Shown: piece after piece, positions 24,030 to 32,039 of the stretch
How positions within the stretch are numbered: position 1 is the stretch's first letter
How the letters are laid out: every line of letters begins with the position of its first letter
Assembly: GCA_958399925.1 (NCBI GenBank)
Contig: CATXOC010000002.1
Span: 1-64,000 of the forward strand
Reading direction: 5' to 3'
Length of the DNA: 64,000 nt
From: an uncultured Candidatus Saccharibacteria bacterium
GTDB taxonomy: Bacteria; Patescibacteriota; Saccharimonadia; Saccharimonadales; Saccharimonadaceae
The notes under the pieces: generated by a model
The model's input: the letters and a program-made list of their open reading frames with translations, nothing else
The model's database searches: none
What the model was told of the DNA's origin: nothing
Made by a program: the position numbers and the translations under genes

Positions 24030-25655
24030 CTATCCACGTGGATTAAACATACTGAAACGATTAGTGTTGTACTCTTTGCGCAGATAGCGAACGAGGTCTT
24101 CTTGGTTGGTTAAGGTCTTGACGTCGGTATTCAGCGTGTTGAATGGGTCAAAAATCTTTTCGACCTTGGCAAATACCTCAGCGGTTTCTTTGTCATATTT
24201 TGTTTGCGCGTATGGCGCCAGTAACCTACCCGCACCGTGACTGCCAGTAATCGAGCCTTCTAGCTGGTTAGTGATCTCGGTCAGATTCTTTAGTGAGCGG
24301 AAGACGATTTGGCGATGACCTAGGTTAGCTAAGTTTAGAATTGGCTTAATACAGATGGTGCCAGCAGCTAGATTACCCCAGATGCCTGCCTGTATGTTGT
24401 CGCGCGATAGCGCATGTCGAATCTTCTCAATTGCGTCAAAGACGTTTTCGGGCGCAACCGCTAGATCGGTAACTAATGGTAATGCAGCGTTGCCGTTATG
24501 GCTATAATTATTAACGACAGCAGTTGAATCATATAGTGTAGCTAGTACCGCTTGATCTTCGGGTGTCTGTGCAACCTTGGCGTCGGCTACGGCTGCGGAA
24601 TCTAGAATCTTGCCAGCCTGACGCATGTGACGATTCTGATGTTTGTCGTCATATTCGATAAAGATTAGCGCCTTCGGAAGGCTCTTGGTAACTAGCTTCC
24701 AAGGCTCGCGTCCGCTGAGCTCTTTGATTAGTGCTAGTGTGTCACCGTCAATAAAGCTTAATCGACAAGGATTGGTGTCGATTAGGCGATTGGTTAAATC
24801 AGATAAATTCTGCTCATCGGTTACTGCGGCGACCAGCATTGAAGTTTCTTTAGGTGTTGGTGTCAGATTCAGCGACATTTCAGTAATAATGCCTAGTGTT
24901 CCCTGGGAGCCAACAAATAGCGGCGTTAGGTCGAAACTGCCGTCTTTACCTTTGACGCGGTCAAGCGCAAACCCGCCATTATCTAGTGTAGTGCCGGCGC
25001 TAATCATATCGATGGTTTCGGGGTTATCCTCGATTAGCGAATCGATAGAGCGATAAATCTCGCCTTCTAGTGTTTCAAGTCCCTTCTTCTCGCTCAACTC
25101 TCGACGGTTGAGACGACCAGTCTGAATGACTTCGCCGTTTGCTAGCACAACTTCTAGGCGATCAACCCAGTCCAGCGCACTGCCGTATTCAGCAAAATTT
25201 TCACTGACTGCATTAGTACCTAAAACTCCACCAATAGTGTGTGCTTGATCATCGTCGGTCTTAATTGGGAAAGTTAAGCCATGGGTGCCGACGGCTTCAT
25301 TCAGCGTTGCAATGGTGATGCCAGGTTGCACCAAAATAAGATTAGATCGCAGGTCAAACTGCATGATGTGGTTCATGTGTGGCAAAAACGATAGAACAAC
25401 ACCGCTAGAAATTGCCCCGCCGGTTACGTCATTGCCGTAACCACGAGCGGTCAGTGGTAGCACTTGCCCACGTTCAGCTAACCGCCACGCAAAACGTGCT
25501 AGTTTGCGCACATCGTCTAGAACGCGCGGCATGACAATTAGATGTGGGGTGATTGATAGAATGCTACTATCTGTAGCGAAATTTAATCGTGAATTGCTAT
25601 CCTCGATTACTTCGCCAACTAAATGTTGATCTAAATAATCCCCAATCTTGCTCAT
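24030..25655 (-). CDS. FAD-linked oxidase, GlcD/D-lactate dehydrogenase type
   Basis: 541 aa, FAD-binding PCMH oxidase (type 4) family, which oxidises D-2-hydroxy acids such as D-lactate or glycolate. Seen: PLTARGYGNDVTGGAISSGV (FAD diphosphate binding), VQPGITIATLNE, TIGGVLGTNAVSENFAEYGS, FVGSQGTLGIITEMSL, and the C-terminal GSITGSHGAGR and FDPFNTLN. No Fe-S domain (GlcF-type CxxC) is attached. The real substrate cannot be told. Leaderless: TGCTATAAT ends 7 nt before the ATG. Confidence 0.88.
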   Translation of the reverse strand: MSKIGDYLDQHLVGEVIEDSNSRLNFATDSSILSITPHLIVMPRVLDDVRKLARFAWRLAERGQVLPLTARGYGNDVTGGAISSGVVLSFLPHMNHIMQFDLRSNLILVQPGITIATLNEAVGTHGLTFPIKTDDDQAHTIGGVLGTNAVSENFAEYGSALDWVDRLEVVLANGEVIQTGRLNRRELSEKKGLETLEGEIYRSIDSLIEDNPETIDMISAGTTLDNGGFALDRVKGKDGSFDLTPLFVGSQGTLGIITEMSLNLTPTPKETSMLVAAVTDEQNLSDLTNRLIDTNPCRLSFIDGDTLALIKELSGREPWKLVTKSLPKALIFIEYDDKHQNRHMRQAGKILDSAAVADAKVAQTPEDQAVLATLYDSTAVVNNYSHNGNAALPLVTDLAVAPENVFDAIEKIRHALSRDNIQAGIWGNLAAGTICIKPILNLANLGHRQIVFRSLKNLTEITNQLEGSITGSHGAGRLLAPYAQTKYDKETAEVFAKVEKIFDPFNTLNTDVKTLTNQEDLVRYLRKEYNTNRFSMFNPRG

Positions 25656-25692
25656 GTTAATTATTATAGCACATACTAGAAAGCAGCTTTAA

Positions 25693-26718
25693 TTATGCAA
25701 AATATTTGTCTAGAATAGCGCGAACTTGGTCGGTGGTCGTGCAGTCGTATAGCTGGGCACGTAGATCGGCGGCGCCATCAAAATCCTTGATATAGATTTT
25801 AAAGAAGTGCTTCAGCGGATCAAATTTACGAGTAGCTCGATCGTTGATTATGCGATATTTGTCATATTGTTCCAACTGATAGCGAAAGAGATCTATATAG
25901 TCGGCGAGAGGATGTTTTGCCTGCCCCTGCTCGTGCGATATGTCGGCAATTGGCGAGGCGTTAGTCGAGTGGATGTCTGCCCTGGCTACTTTCTCGAAGC
26001 AGAATGGATTAGCAAATACACCACGGCCAATCATCAGGCCATCTACACCAGGATGTTCGGCTTTTAAGCGTAGGCCGTGCGCTCTATCGCGGATGTCGCC
26101 GTTGATAGTGATTTTGGTCTGTGGTGCCAGTTGATCGCGCAGTGCGCAGATGTCGTCAATTAGCTCGTAGTGCGCGTCAACTTTGCTCATTTCTTTGCGT
26201 GTGCGTAGATGAATGGTTAGATTAGCGAGATTTTGTTGCAGCAAAAAGCTTAACCATGGTTGCCATTCATCAAGTCGACTTTTACCTAGCCTGGTCTTGA
26301 CAGAAACGGGTAGTCCTGCTGTTGCGGTAGCTGTGATAATTTGCCCAGCTAGTTCGGTATTACCAATCATGCCAGAGCCGGCACCGATTTTGTAAACATC
26401 CTTTGCTGGACAGCCCATATTGATATCGATACCGCTAAACCCCTGCTCTTTTAGTCCACGAGCCATAATGCGAAAATGCTCTGGGTCGGTGCCCCATATC
26501 TGAGCAACGATGGGGCTTTCGGCTGCATCGTGTTTTAGACGACCCTCGGTACTAAAACAGCCTTTGTCGCTGCAGTAACTGGCAGCATTGGTGAATTCAG
26601 TAAAGAAAACATCTGGTCGACCAGCGCGTGCGATGGTTTTACGAAATACGATATCCGTCACTTCTTCCATCGGCGCTAAAATAAAAAATGGCTTCGGCAA
26701 TTCATCCCAAAATGTCAT
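25693..26718 (-). CDS. dus: tRNA-dihydrouridine synthase
   Basis: 341 aa, FMN-dependent TIM barrel that reduces uridines in the tRNA D loop. Signatures: FILAPMEEVTDIVFR, PIVAQIWGTDPEHF, GIDINMGCPAKDVYKIGAG with the catalytic Cys, SVKTRLG, TINGDIRDRAHG and GLMIGRGVFANPF. TRKEMSKVDAHYE contains the usual His-bearing region. Leaderless: TGCTATACT ends 6 nt before the ATG. Four tandem 11-bp repeats cover the -35 region. Confidence 0.93.
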   Translation of the reverse strand: MTFWDELPKPFFILAPMEEVTDIVFRKTIARAGRPDVFFTEFTNAASYCSDKGCFSTEGRLKHDAAESPIVAQIWGTDPEHFRIMARGLKEQGFSGIDINMGCPAKDVYKIGAGSGMIGNTELAGQIITATATAGLPVSVKTRLGKSRLDEWQPWLSFLLQQNLANLTIHLRTRKEMSKVDAHYELIDDICALRDQLAPQTKITINGDIRDRAHGLRLKAEHPGVDGLMIGRGVFANPFCFEKVARADIHSTNASPIADISHEQGQAKHPLADYIDLFRYQLEQYDKYRIINDRATRKFDPLKHFFKIYIKDFDGAADLRAQLYDCTTTDQVRAILDKYFA

Positions 26719-26740
26719 GATAATAGTATAGCAAATTATT

Positions 26741-26784
26741 GTTGGAATCCTGATGTAATCCAGACGTAATTTAGGTGTAAGCTT
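26741..26784. promoter_or_regulatory. Four tandem 11-bp repeats upstream of dus (likely operator)
   Basis: Units on the plus strand: GTTGGAATCCT, GATGTAATCCA, GACGTAATTTA, GGTGTAAGCTT, with no gaps. The common core is G-N-Y-G-T-A-A. Direct repeats with 11-bp spacing are typical of OmpR/PhoB-family response-regulator sites. They begin 11 bp upstream of the dus -10 box and cover its -35 region. Confidence 0.5.
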
Positions 26785-26820
26785 GATAGTAGCTAATCGC
26801 CCAATGGCTACAATACATAA

Positions 26821-26847
26821 AACAGCTCTCTGTTGAGAGCTGTTTTT
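26821..26847. terminator. Bidirectional terminator after the beta-helix gene
   Basis: AACAGCTCTC-TGTT-GAGAGCTGTT is a perfect 10-bp stem with T-tracts on both strands; it ends the minus-strand surface-protein gene at 26864. Confidence 0.88.
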
Positions 26848-26863
26848 AAAGTGGTTTTACTAA

Positions 26864-28278
26864 TTAGCGCCTAGCATATTTGCGATAGCCAAATAGGGCT
26901 GTAGCTGACAAAATAACAGAGATAATGGCAATGCCTGCTATATTGTCATCGGTTTCTACACCAGTATTAGGAGCGGCTATTACTGCTGATTTGCCTGATT
27001 TGTCTTCGTCAATTGGCTTGGTTACCTCTATCTTGGTGTCGTTATCGTCTTTAGTGTCTGGCTTACATTGATGGTCAATGCTTGACATGTCACTATCACC
27101 ATAGTTATTTGCGCTGCCGTTCATTACGGTGTTGCAGTCAACGGATAGCTTGCTGCCTTCGGTCATTCCGCCTTTAGCGACGTTTAGAACAGGCTTGCCA
27201 TTGCTAGAGCTAAGTTTGGTTGAGCCTAAGATTCTAACATTTGTATTACCGGTTGGATAAGAATCTGACTTCTCGATGTTTATTGGTGTATTTCCGGCAT
27301 TAATCGTGCTAGAGTTGATTGTAACATTGGAGTTGCCTCCATACAGATTGATTCCATTCCAGCGTGCACCAGAAATATTTAGATTATTGAACGTTGTATC
27401 ATGGTTCTCTTGGTTGTACGACTCTCCGCCGCTCCATTTAGCATTTGCGCTCATAGTAATAGCGTTATCGTAGTGGCCTTTAATTGTCATATTGTTAACC
27501 GTGATATTCTTGTTTCCGCCGCCAAATACAACAACGTTCTTATCGGGTTTAGGTTCTGCATTGCTGCGAGTGTCGTCAATAGTAGTGTTATTTAGTACTG
27601 TGTCTTTGTTGTTCCACATCATTAATGCAGTGGTATTTCCAGCGTTCCACGAGTTGCCATTGTATTCAGCTGTTACATAAGATAACGCTTTAGGATCAAA
27701 GTTTCCGCGAATCTGTACGGTCTCTTGAAACTTATTGTTGGTAATACGAATTCCTTTGCTATCACGGTTTGATACTAAAAGGATGTCTTGGCTGGATGCG
27801 CTGCCTTTTACAAAATAATTACCTTCAATATTGAGGTTATTGAGCTGTCCGATCACCTTGCCATTTATTGTGCGCCAATTTTGCCCGTAGAAAATATTAT
27901 CCTTAATAGTTACATTATCTAGAATGTCGCCATCTAGGCTGATAGGGGTTGGGACTTTTTTGTCGGATTGGAAGTCGATGTCACTAATCGACACACCGGA
28001 ATGTTTAATGGTAAAGCTGCCACTTACCTTGGCGCGCGATGACTCTGCGCTCTTAATATCAATATCTTTTTCGATTGTGTAGTCACCATCGTAAGGTTTA
28101 TCTGCGCTGAGCTCTAATACATCGCCATCTTTAGCGTTCTTCAGTTGGTCGACGATATTATCGGGCGTTACTGGTATTGTTTTTGCATTAGCAGTAGCCC
28201 CCCTAATAACACCACTGCGCCAGCTAACACTGCTACACTGAGAGTCTTTAAAGCTGTAGAATATCTCGCATATTCCAT
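26864..28278 (-). CDS. Sortase-anchored beta-helix surface protein, frameshifted at G6
   Basis: From the ATG at 28278 (AGGAG upstream) the frame encodes a signal peptide MEYARYSTALKTLSVAVLAG and AVVLLGG, then stops. The mature protein (KTIPVTPDNIVDQLKNAKDG onward) is in the next frame. A run of six G (28203-28198) separates them; seven G would fuse them as LLGGATANA-KTIPVT, with a good signal-peptidase site. The full product would be 471 aa. The body has repeated strand-turn units rich in Asn (VTINSSTINAGNTPINIEKS), as in right-handed beta helices. It ends with APNTG, a hydrophobic helix and a basic tail, a sortase signal. It is probably an adhesin, ON/OFF by slippage or miscalled by one base. 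Confidence 0.78.
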
Positions 28279-28306
28279 CTATCTTCTCCTTCTTCTATTT
28301 CTTCTC

Positions 28307-28326
28307 GCATAGTATTTCTACTATGC
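28307..28326 (-). promoter_or_regulatory. 5'-UTR hairpin of the beta-helix gene
   Basis: GCATAGTA-GAAA-TACTATGC: an 8-bp stem with a GAAA tetraloop in the leader, between the promoter and the ATG. It may stabilise the mRNA. Confidence 0.5.
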
Positions 28327-28330
28327 AATT

Positions 28331-28359
28331 AGTATATTCAAGTGCATATTGCAAGTCAA
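28331..28359 (-). promoter_or_regulatory. Promoter of the beta-helix gene
   Basis: Minus strand TTGACT (28359-28354), 17-nt spacer, TATACT (28336-28331). A classic two-box promoter with a leader of about 45 nt. Confidence 0.75.
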
Positions 28360-28392
28360 GGTGCTTAAACTTGCGTCGCTAGACCTAAGTGT

Positions 28393-28680
28393 TTACGGAT
28401 TCTCTCTCAACCAGTTCTCGAAGGCTACGATGTCTCTGTATTTGTCGCTCTGTTTGACTTCAGGCAAATTTAGGTGAATTATGTGATTCCAGACGCTACG
28501 AATTAGCTGCTTGAATTCGTCCATGGCTACGGTGTCAGAATAATCAACCTCCGGGCGGAACAGATGACTGTCGTCGTGCGTGTCAGGCTCAATAAATTCC
28601 AAGGCGCCCGAGACTACGTGGAAACCGGCGTATTCGGCAGAATTCTCGATTAGCAGCTTGTAGAACATCAGTTGCTGCTG
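28393..28680 (-). pseudogene. Duplicated 3' end of the uvrD-like helicase-nuclease gene
   Basis: Encodes about 91 residues equal to the end of the helicase at 32040-35372. The first 80 or so (MFYKLLIENSAEYAGFHVVS onward) are identical; the last 10 differ (AFENWLRENP here, TFEDYLRDNP there). At DNA level 28427-28682 is identical to 32074-32329. The upstream side breaks off into non-coding DNA, so this is a remnant. It marks the left edge of the island. Confidence 0.9.
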
Positions 28681-28682
28681 AT
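28427..28682. repeat. 256-bp direct repeat bounding the island, left copy
   Basis: I see no mismatch with 32074-32329 over 256 bp, same orientation. The two copies bracket about 3.4 kb of accessory genes. Confidence 0.92.
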
Positions 28683-28751
28683 TAACTTTTTCAGACCTAA
28701 ATCCTTAAAATTATAAACAAAAAATTTCGTGAAGTTCGACCGCTCCGCTCC

Positions 28752-28797
28752 GCCGCCGTCAAATTCGTATTCACCATATGGTTATATTATACAACAA
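28752..28797 (-). repeat. Repeated promoter and gene-start module, copy 1
   Basis: Minus strand: TTGTATAATATAACCATATG followed by a short frame (MVNTNLTAAERSGRTS, stop after 26 codons). About 43 bp match 29655-29701 almost exactly. TATAAT lies 8 nt before the ATG, so it is a leaderless start whose gene body is lost. The rest of 28683-28822 shows nothing. Confidence 0.6.
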
Positions 28798-28822
28798 ACG
28801 GCGAGCTACTCGCTATTGCTTG

Positions 28823-29593
28823 TTATGCTGACTGTCGTTCTTCGATTTGAAATTCTAAGCTAGCGAGGTCTAAGCCGCTGCTATCGTGTGCTAGCTCATT
28901 ATGTCTAACCAGGCTAAGGAGTTTATCGGACTGGCTGAGCTTAATAACCTCATCAAGGTCTTTCTGTAGTTGCTCTTTTGTGTAGTCAGCTTTAGTTCTA
29001 AATGTATATATGAATCTATCGTTAGCTGTATTGTTATCGAGCGCATAAACGTATGGCTTGCGTAGGTATAGTGCGGCTAGGTAGTCAGCTATGACCTTAG
29101 CTGCGTCTGAGTGTATCGGCGCCTTAACGGTAAGCGTCCATTCCCTTGTAGCTAGCCCGTAGCGCAGCGGGCTGCGTTTTGGCTTATTGCTAATGTCTAA
29201 CTCTGGATTACTGTCCTTCAGCCAGGGCTCAAACTTTAGCTTAGCGATAACATTGTTGACCTCGTTACAGATGTTGTCCAGGTTGCAATCACTAGCCATG
29301 GGGATGTTATCCTCGACTTCGATGCGGTGAATTTCCGCTAGTACATCGTCTTTTGCGCAGGGCTTTAGCGATTTTAAGGCGTCCGTAATGAACTCGGCTG
29401 TTTTGACGTTGTAGGTGGATAGGTCGTAGATAATTGCACTAGGCGTCGTCGTGGCATAGCAATCAAAGAACGGTAGGCCTATCCGATTGCCCTGCTCTAT
29501 TAGCTGGCTAAGTATGCAATGCTCGGCTAAGTGTGCAATATTGTCCTCAACGTCATTTACTGCCGCCCAATATGTTGCTTCTAATAATTTCAT
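28823..29593 (-). CDS. M16-like (pitrilysin fold) protein
   Basis: 256 aa. Near the N-terminus NIAHLAEHCIL has the HxxEH zinc motif of M16 peptidases, followed by a spaced region resembling the family (GNRIGLPFFDCYATTTPSAI). The domain length fits a single M16 half. The C-terminal half is not recognised. Catalytic Glu and both His are present, so it could be an active peptidase or a processing-type half subunit. The frame is open to 29608, but TATAAT ends 6 nt before the ATG at 29593: leaderless. It lies in the accessory island. Confidence 0.55.
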   Translation of the reverse strand: MKLLEATYWAAVNDVEDNIAHLAEHCILSQLIEQGNRIGLPFFDCYATTTPSAIIYDLSTYNVKTAEFITDALKSLKPCAKDDVLAEIHRIEVEDNIPMASDCNLDNICNEVNNVIAKLKFEPWLKDSNPELDISNKPKRSPLRYGLATREWTLTVKAPIHSDAAKVIADYLAALYLRKPYVYALDNNTANDRFIYTFRTKADYTKEQLQKDLDEVIKLSQSDKLLSLVRHNELAHDSSGLDLASLEFQIEERQSA

Positions 29594-29654
29594 AATTGTA
29601 TTATACAAGAAAAGTGGGGAGGTCTAGTCTCCCCGTTGGTCAGATTACTTGCTT

Positions 29655-29701
29655 CGCCGCCGTCAAATTCACATTCGCCATATGGTTATATTATACAACA
29701 A
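29655..29701 (-). repeat. Repeated promoter and gene-start module, copy 2
   Basis: Same module as 28752-28797. The frame after the ATG is MANVNLTAAKQVI and then stops, so only the promoter and the first codons survive. A 6-bp hairpin GGGGAG/CTCCCC at 29635-29654 lies next to it. Confidence 0.6.
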
Positions 29702-29730
29702 AAGTAATTAACGCTCCCCTGCCATGAACA

Positions 29731-29855
29731 GGATAACCCATTCGTCACGGCTACGCCACGCCACCTTCCCTTGGCAAGGAAGGACAGATTGGCTGCTATG
29801 TCCCGCCCTGCCAAGGGCGGGCAAGCAACGAGCTTGCTCGTGTTGGGTGGGTTAA
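29731..29855. repeat. MITE-like palindromic repeat, copy 1
   Basis: About 125 bp. Contains hairpins CCTTCCCTTGGCAAGGAAGG, CCCGCCCT-GCCA-AGGGCGGG and AGCAACGAGC/GCTCGTGTT, with AACCCA at one end and TGGGTGGGTTAA at the other. Non-coding. Two more copies flank the DUF559 gene. Confidence 0.75.
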
Positions 29856-29867
29856 GCTGAGATATAG

Positions 29868-30200
29868 CTATTTACCTTGAATTAAGTACTTTGCTGCGTA
29901 CTGTGCCAATGCGGATAGTTTTGCCATGTAATACTGCTTATCAAAATGAACATCTATGGTTCCATCGTGGTCAGCAATGCCTCGCCCAATACTGTCGGTT
30001 AAATCGTCTTTATGCTCTAAAATTATATTAGCGCCAGGCAACTCTCCTCGCTCTGCGGCGTATAGATACTTAGACCAATGCTCTGATTCAAACGTTGCCA
30101 TTAGTCCCACAAGCTGCCTCTTCTCGCTGTCATCTGCCCTGCCCCATCGCGCGTCAACGATTTTTGCTACCTCTACCGAGTTGCCTATATTGTCTATCAT
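29868..30200 (-). CDS. Hypothetical protein in the island
   Basis: 110 aa, soluble, not recognised. Segments ARWGRADDSEKRQLVGLMAT and KQYYMAKLSALAQYAAKYL are predicted helices; GTIDVHFDKQYY is a strand. Leaderless-like: TATAAT ends 7 nt before the ATG. It lies between MITE-like copies 1 and 2. Confidence 0.6.
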   Translation of the reverse strand: MIDNIGNSVEVAKIVDARWGRADDSEKRQLVGLMATFESEHWSKYLYAAERGELPGANIILEHKDDLTDSIGRGIADHDGTIDVHFDKQYYMAKLSALAQYAAKYLIQGK

Positions 30201-30262
30201 AGGTACTATTATATAGCAATTTTAAGACCGTCGCCCTGCAGGGCGACGGTTGAATGGTGGAG

Positions 30263-30484
30263 TTAGCGCTTGTCGTGGCTTTCGAAGATGGTTTCGCCAT
30301 CTTCTCCTAGTCCTATGTGGACATGGTCGCCAGTCTCTTTGTCTTGTACGATTATATCCGTAAAGACTTCTTCGTTGGTATCTCGATTGACATGCGGAGC
30401 TCGTCCTTCGTCATAGTCTTTCTCTGTCGGCGTATACACGCTTACGGAGACTTTGTCATTGTCGGTTTGTTTTGACCAGCCCAT
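30263..30484 (-). CDS. Small hypothetical protein
   Basis: 73 aa, acidic and polar, not recognised. It contains HVHIGLGEDGETIFESHDK, a strand-turn-strand pattern. GGGAGTG lies upstream of the ATG as Shine-Dalgarno. Downstream a GC-rich hairpin ACCGTCGCCC-TGCA-GGGCGACGGT (30228-30251) probably ends the transcript. Confidence 0.55.
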   Translation of the reverse strand: MGWSKQTDNDKVSVSVYTPTEKDYDEGRAPHVNRDTNEEVFTDIIVQDKETGDHVHIGLGEDGETIFESHDKR

Positions 30485-30666
30485 GGTTCACTCCCTAGGG
30501 TACGTTGGCGCTGAGTCCGCCAAATACTAGAGTTGCGGAATTGCAAATCTATAAATAAGCATATGCCCCATTGTTAGTTAAGGTCAATATCCTCCCCTAT
30601 TGCTTTGTAGGTGGCGGTCGCACCCCCCTAGTATACGAGTAGCTATGTCTCGCCCTGCTATAAACA
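30485..30666. other. Intergenic stretch with repeat remnants
   Basis: No gene seen. It contains AGATTTGCAATTCCG on the minus strand, shared with 31930-31960, and a partial MITE-like piece GCTATGTCTCGCCCTGC at 30642-30658. It looks like decayed accessory DNA. Confidence 0.4.
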
Positions 30667-30790
30667 AGATAACCCATCCGTCACGGCTACGCCGCGCCAC
30701 CTTCCCTTGACGAGAAAGGACAGATTGGTTGCTATGTCCCGCCCTGCCAAGGGCGGGCAAGCAACGAGCTTGCTCGTGCTGGGTGGGTTA
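30667..30790. repeat. MITE-like palindromic repeat, copy 2
   Basis: About 124 bp, close to copy 1 (CCCGCCCTGCCAAGGGCGGG and CAAGCAACGAGCTTGCTCGT are identical). It ends GGGTGGGTTAAAT and lies about 20 nt before the DUF559 start, so it abuts that gene's promoter. Confidence 0.8.
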
Positions 30791-30810
30791 AATTAAGTTA
30801 GAATAACCAT

Positions 30811-31182
30811 ATGCAATATTACAATCATAACAACATCAAATTTGGCAATGAATTGCGCCGCAATATGACAAAAGAGGAGCGACACCTGTGGTTCGACTAT
30901 CTGTCGACGTATAAGCCTCGCTTTTACAAACAGCGTCTAATCGGCAATTATATAGCTGATTTCTACTGCGCTAAGGCGAGGCTAGTGATCGAGTTGGATG
31001 GAGGACAGCATTATGATGAAGGCGATAATCAGTGTAATGATAGACTGCGTACGGAGTTCTTCGATAGTCGCAATATCGAAGTGATCCGCTTTAGTAATGT
31101 GGACATTTGGAATAACTTTGAGGGTGTATGCAGCAGAGTTGATGAGACTGTTCGTGGGAGGATTAACCCACCCGATTGCTGA
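30811..31182 (+). CDS. DUF559 endonuclease-like protein
   Basis: 123 aa, DUF559 family, related to very-short-patch-repair endonucleases. The signature is complete: NELRRNMTKEERHLWFDYL, FYKQRLIGNYIADFYCAKA with the catalytic Asp, LVIELDGGQHYDEG with Glu and Asp, and NIEVIRFSNVDI. Leaderless-like: TAGAAT ends 6 nt before the ATG. The final codons (INPPDC and TGA) lie inside MITE-like copy 3, so the repeat supplies the protein's end. The gene is bracketed by copies 2 and 3, suggesting that gene and repeats move or spread together. Confidence 0.88.
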   Translation: MQYYNHNNIKFGNELRRNMTKEERHLWFDYLSTYKPRFYKQRLIGNYIADFYCAKARLVIELDGGQHYDEGDNQCNDRLRTEFFDSRNIEVIRFSNVDIWNNFEGVCSRVDETVRGRINPPDC

Positions 31183-31280
31183 CGTAATCTGCCTTCCCTT
31201 AACGAGAAAGGACAGATTGGCTATGTCCCGCCCTGCCAAGGGCGGGCAAGCAACGAGCTTGCTCGTGCTGGGTGGGTTAA
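31163..31280. repeat. MITE-like palindromic repeat, copy 3
   Basis: 118 bp with near-perfect terminal inverted repeats: TTAACCCACCC at the left and GGGTGGGTTAA at the right. The internal hairpins are identical to copy 2. The left end carries the stop codon of the DUF559 gene. Confidence 0.82.
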
Positions 31281-31318
31281 ATTGAGTTGCTGCGCTGTCT
31301 TTCGCGGATACTATTTCT

Positions 31319-31460
31319 CTACGCTGGATATGGCAAGTCTGGGGTCTTTTGATAGGTATATTTAAACCTCAGGTTGTCGGCTAACTGCTGTAAGGTATAG
31401 ATATCCTCGGTATCTCGGCGCGTCAACGGTGATAAAGGGGTAGTATTCGGCTTCTGCCAT
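31319..31460 (-). pseudogene. Decayed small gene with intact leaderless promoter
   Basis: TTGTATAATATAGCC (31475-31461) lies just before an ATG at 31460, as in the modules at 28.75 and 29.66 kb. From the ATG the frame gives MAEAEYYPFITVDAPR and soon ends, while a shifted frame reads DTEDIYTLQQLADNLRFKYT and then YQKTPDLPYPA to a stop at 31319. That reads like one small gene broken by a frameshift. Not recognised. Confidence 0.45.
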
Positions 31461-31497
31461 TTGGCTATATTATACAATACCAGTGCTATATCATACT

Positions 31498-31797
31498 ATG
31501 AGTAAAAATCCCGAAGGTACCAAGTCTGGCGAGCATACTGTAGATATAGAGAATATGACCAAGGGGCAATTTATTGAATATATCGATAATGTTGTCGACT
31601 CAATAGATTCATATGATGCTGGTGAAATATTTAGTGTAGCAAATCTCAACCCTGCTCTAGACGACAACGATATATGTGGCGCTATAATTGATTATTTGGG
31701 TTCAATGGAGGCTGAGTCGGGAGCGTATTTTGAGGCGGATAAGGCCGAGATTAAGAAACTGGTCGAGATTTATCGCAAAGAGAACAAACAACAATAG
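31498..31797 (+). CDS. Small acidic hypothetical protein
   Basis: 99 aa from the ATG at 31498; the frame is open from a GTG at 31483. TGCTATATC lies 5 nt before the ATG, so a leaderless start is likely. The protein is acidic and helical (NMTKGQFIEYIDNVVDSIDS, AEIKKLVEIYRKENKQQ), with no membrane segment. Not recognised. Confidence 0.6.
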   Translation: MSKNPEGTKSGEHTVDIENMTKGQFIEYIDNVVDSIDSYDAGEIFSVANLNPALDDNDICGAIIDYLGSMEAESGAYFEADKAEIKKLVEIYRKENKQQ

Positions 31798-32039
31798 AAA
31801 AAGCGACTCTACAATACGCAGAGCCGCCAGTCAATCATAGGTACTTGCCGTCGTCGAACACAAAGCATCCTTCCTATCCTGTTCTGTCCCGTCATATACA
31901 TCACGAACGTGGTGTGTCTCGCCGTCGCTGTTCACGATGACATACGGAATTGCAAATCTACGGGCAATTTACGGGCAATTATACGCCCACTGTTTGTCTT
32001 ATGCCAACGGATTTTGCGTGGATGCGGTTAAGCCTTCGT
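31798..32039 (-). other. Intergenic region with a small decayed reading frame
   Basis: The minus strand has GCGTATAAT (31976-31968 area), a direct repeat TTGCCCGTA and a frame ending near 31838 that reads RFAIPYVIVNSDGETHHVRD and ends STYD. It has no good start codon and shares AGATTTGCAATTCCG with 30.54 kb, so it is probably a gene remnant. Confidence 0.35.
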
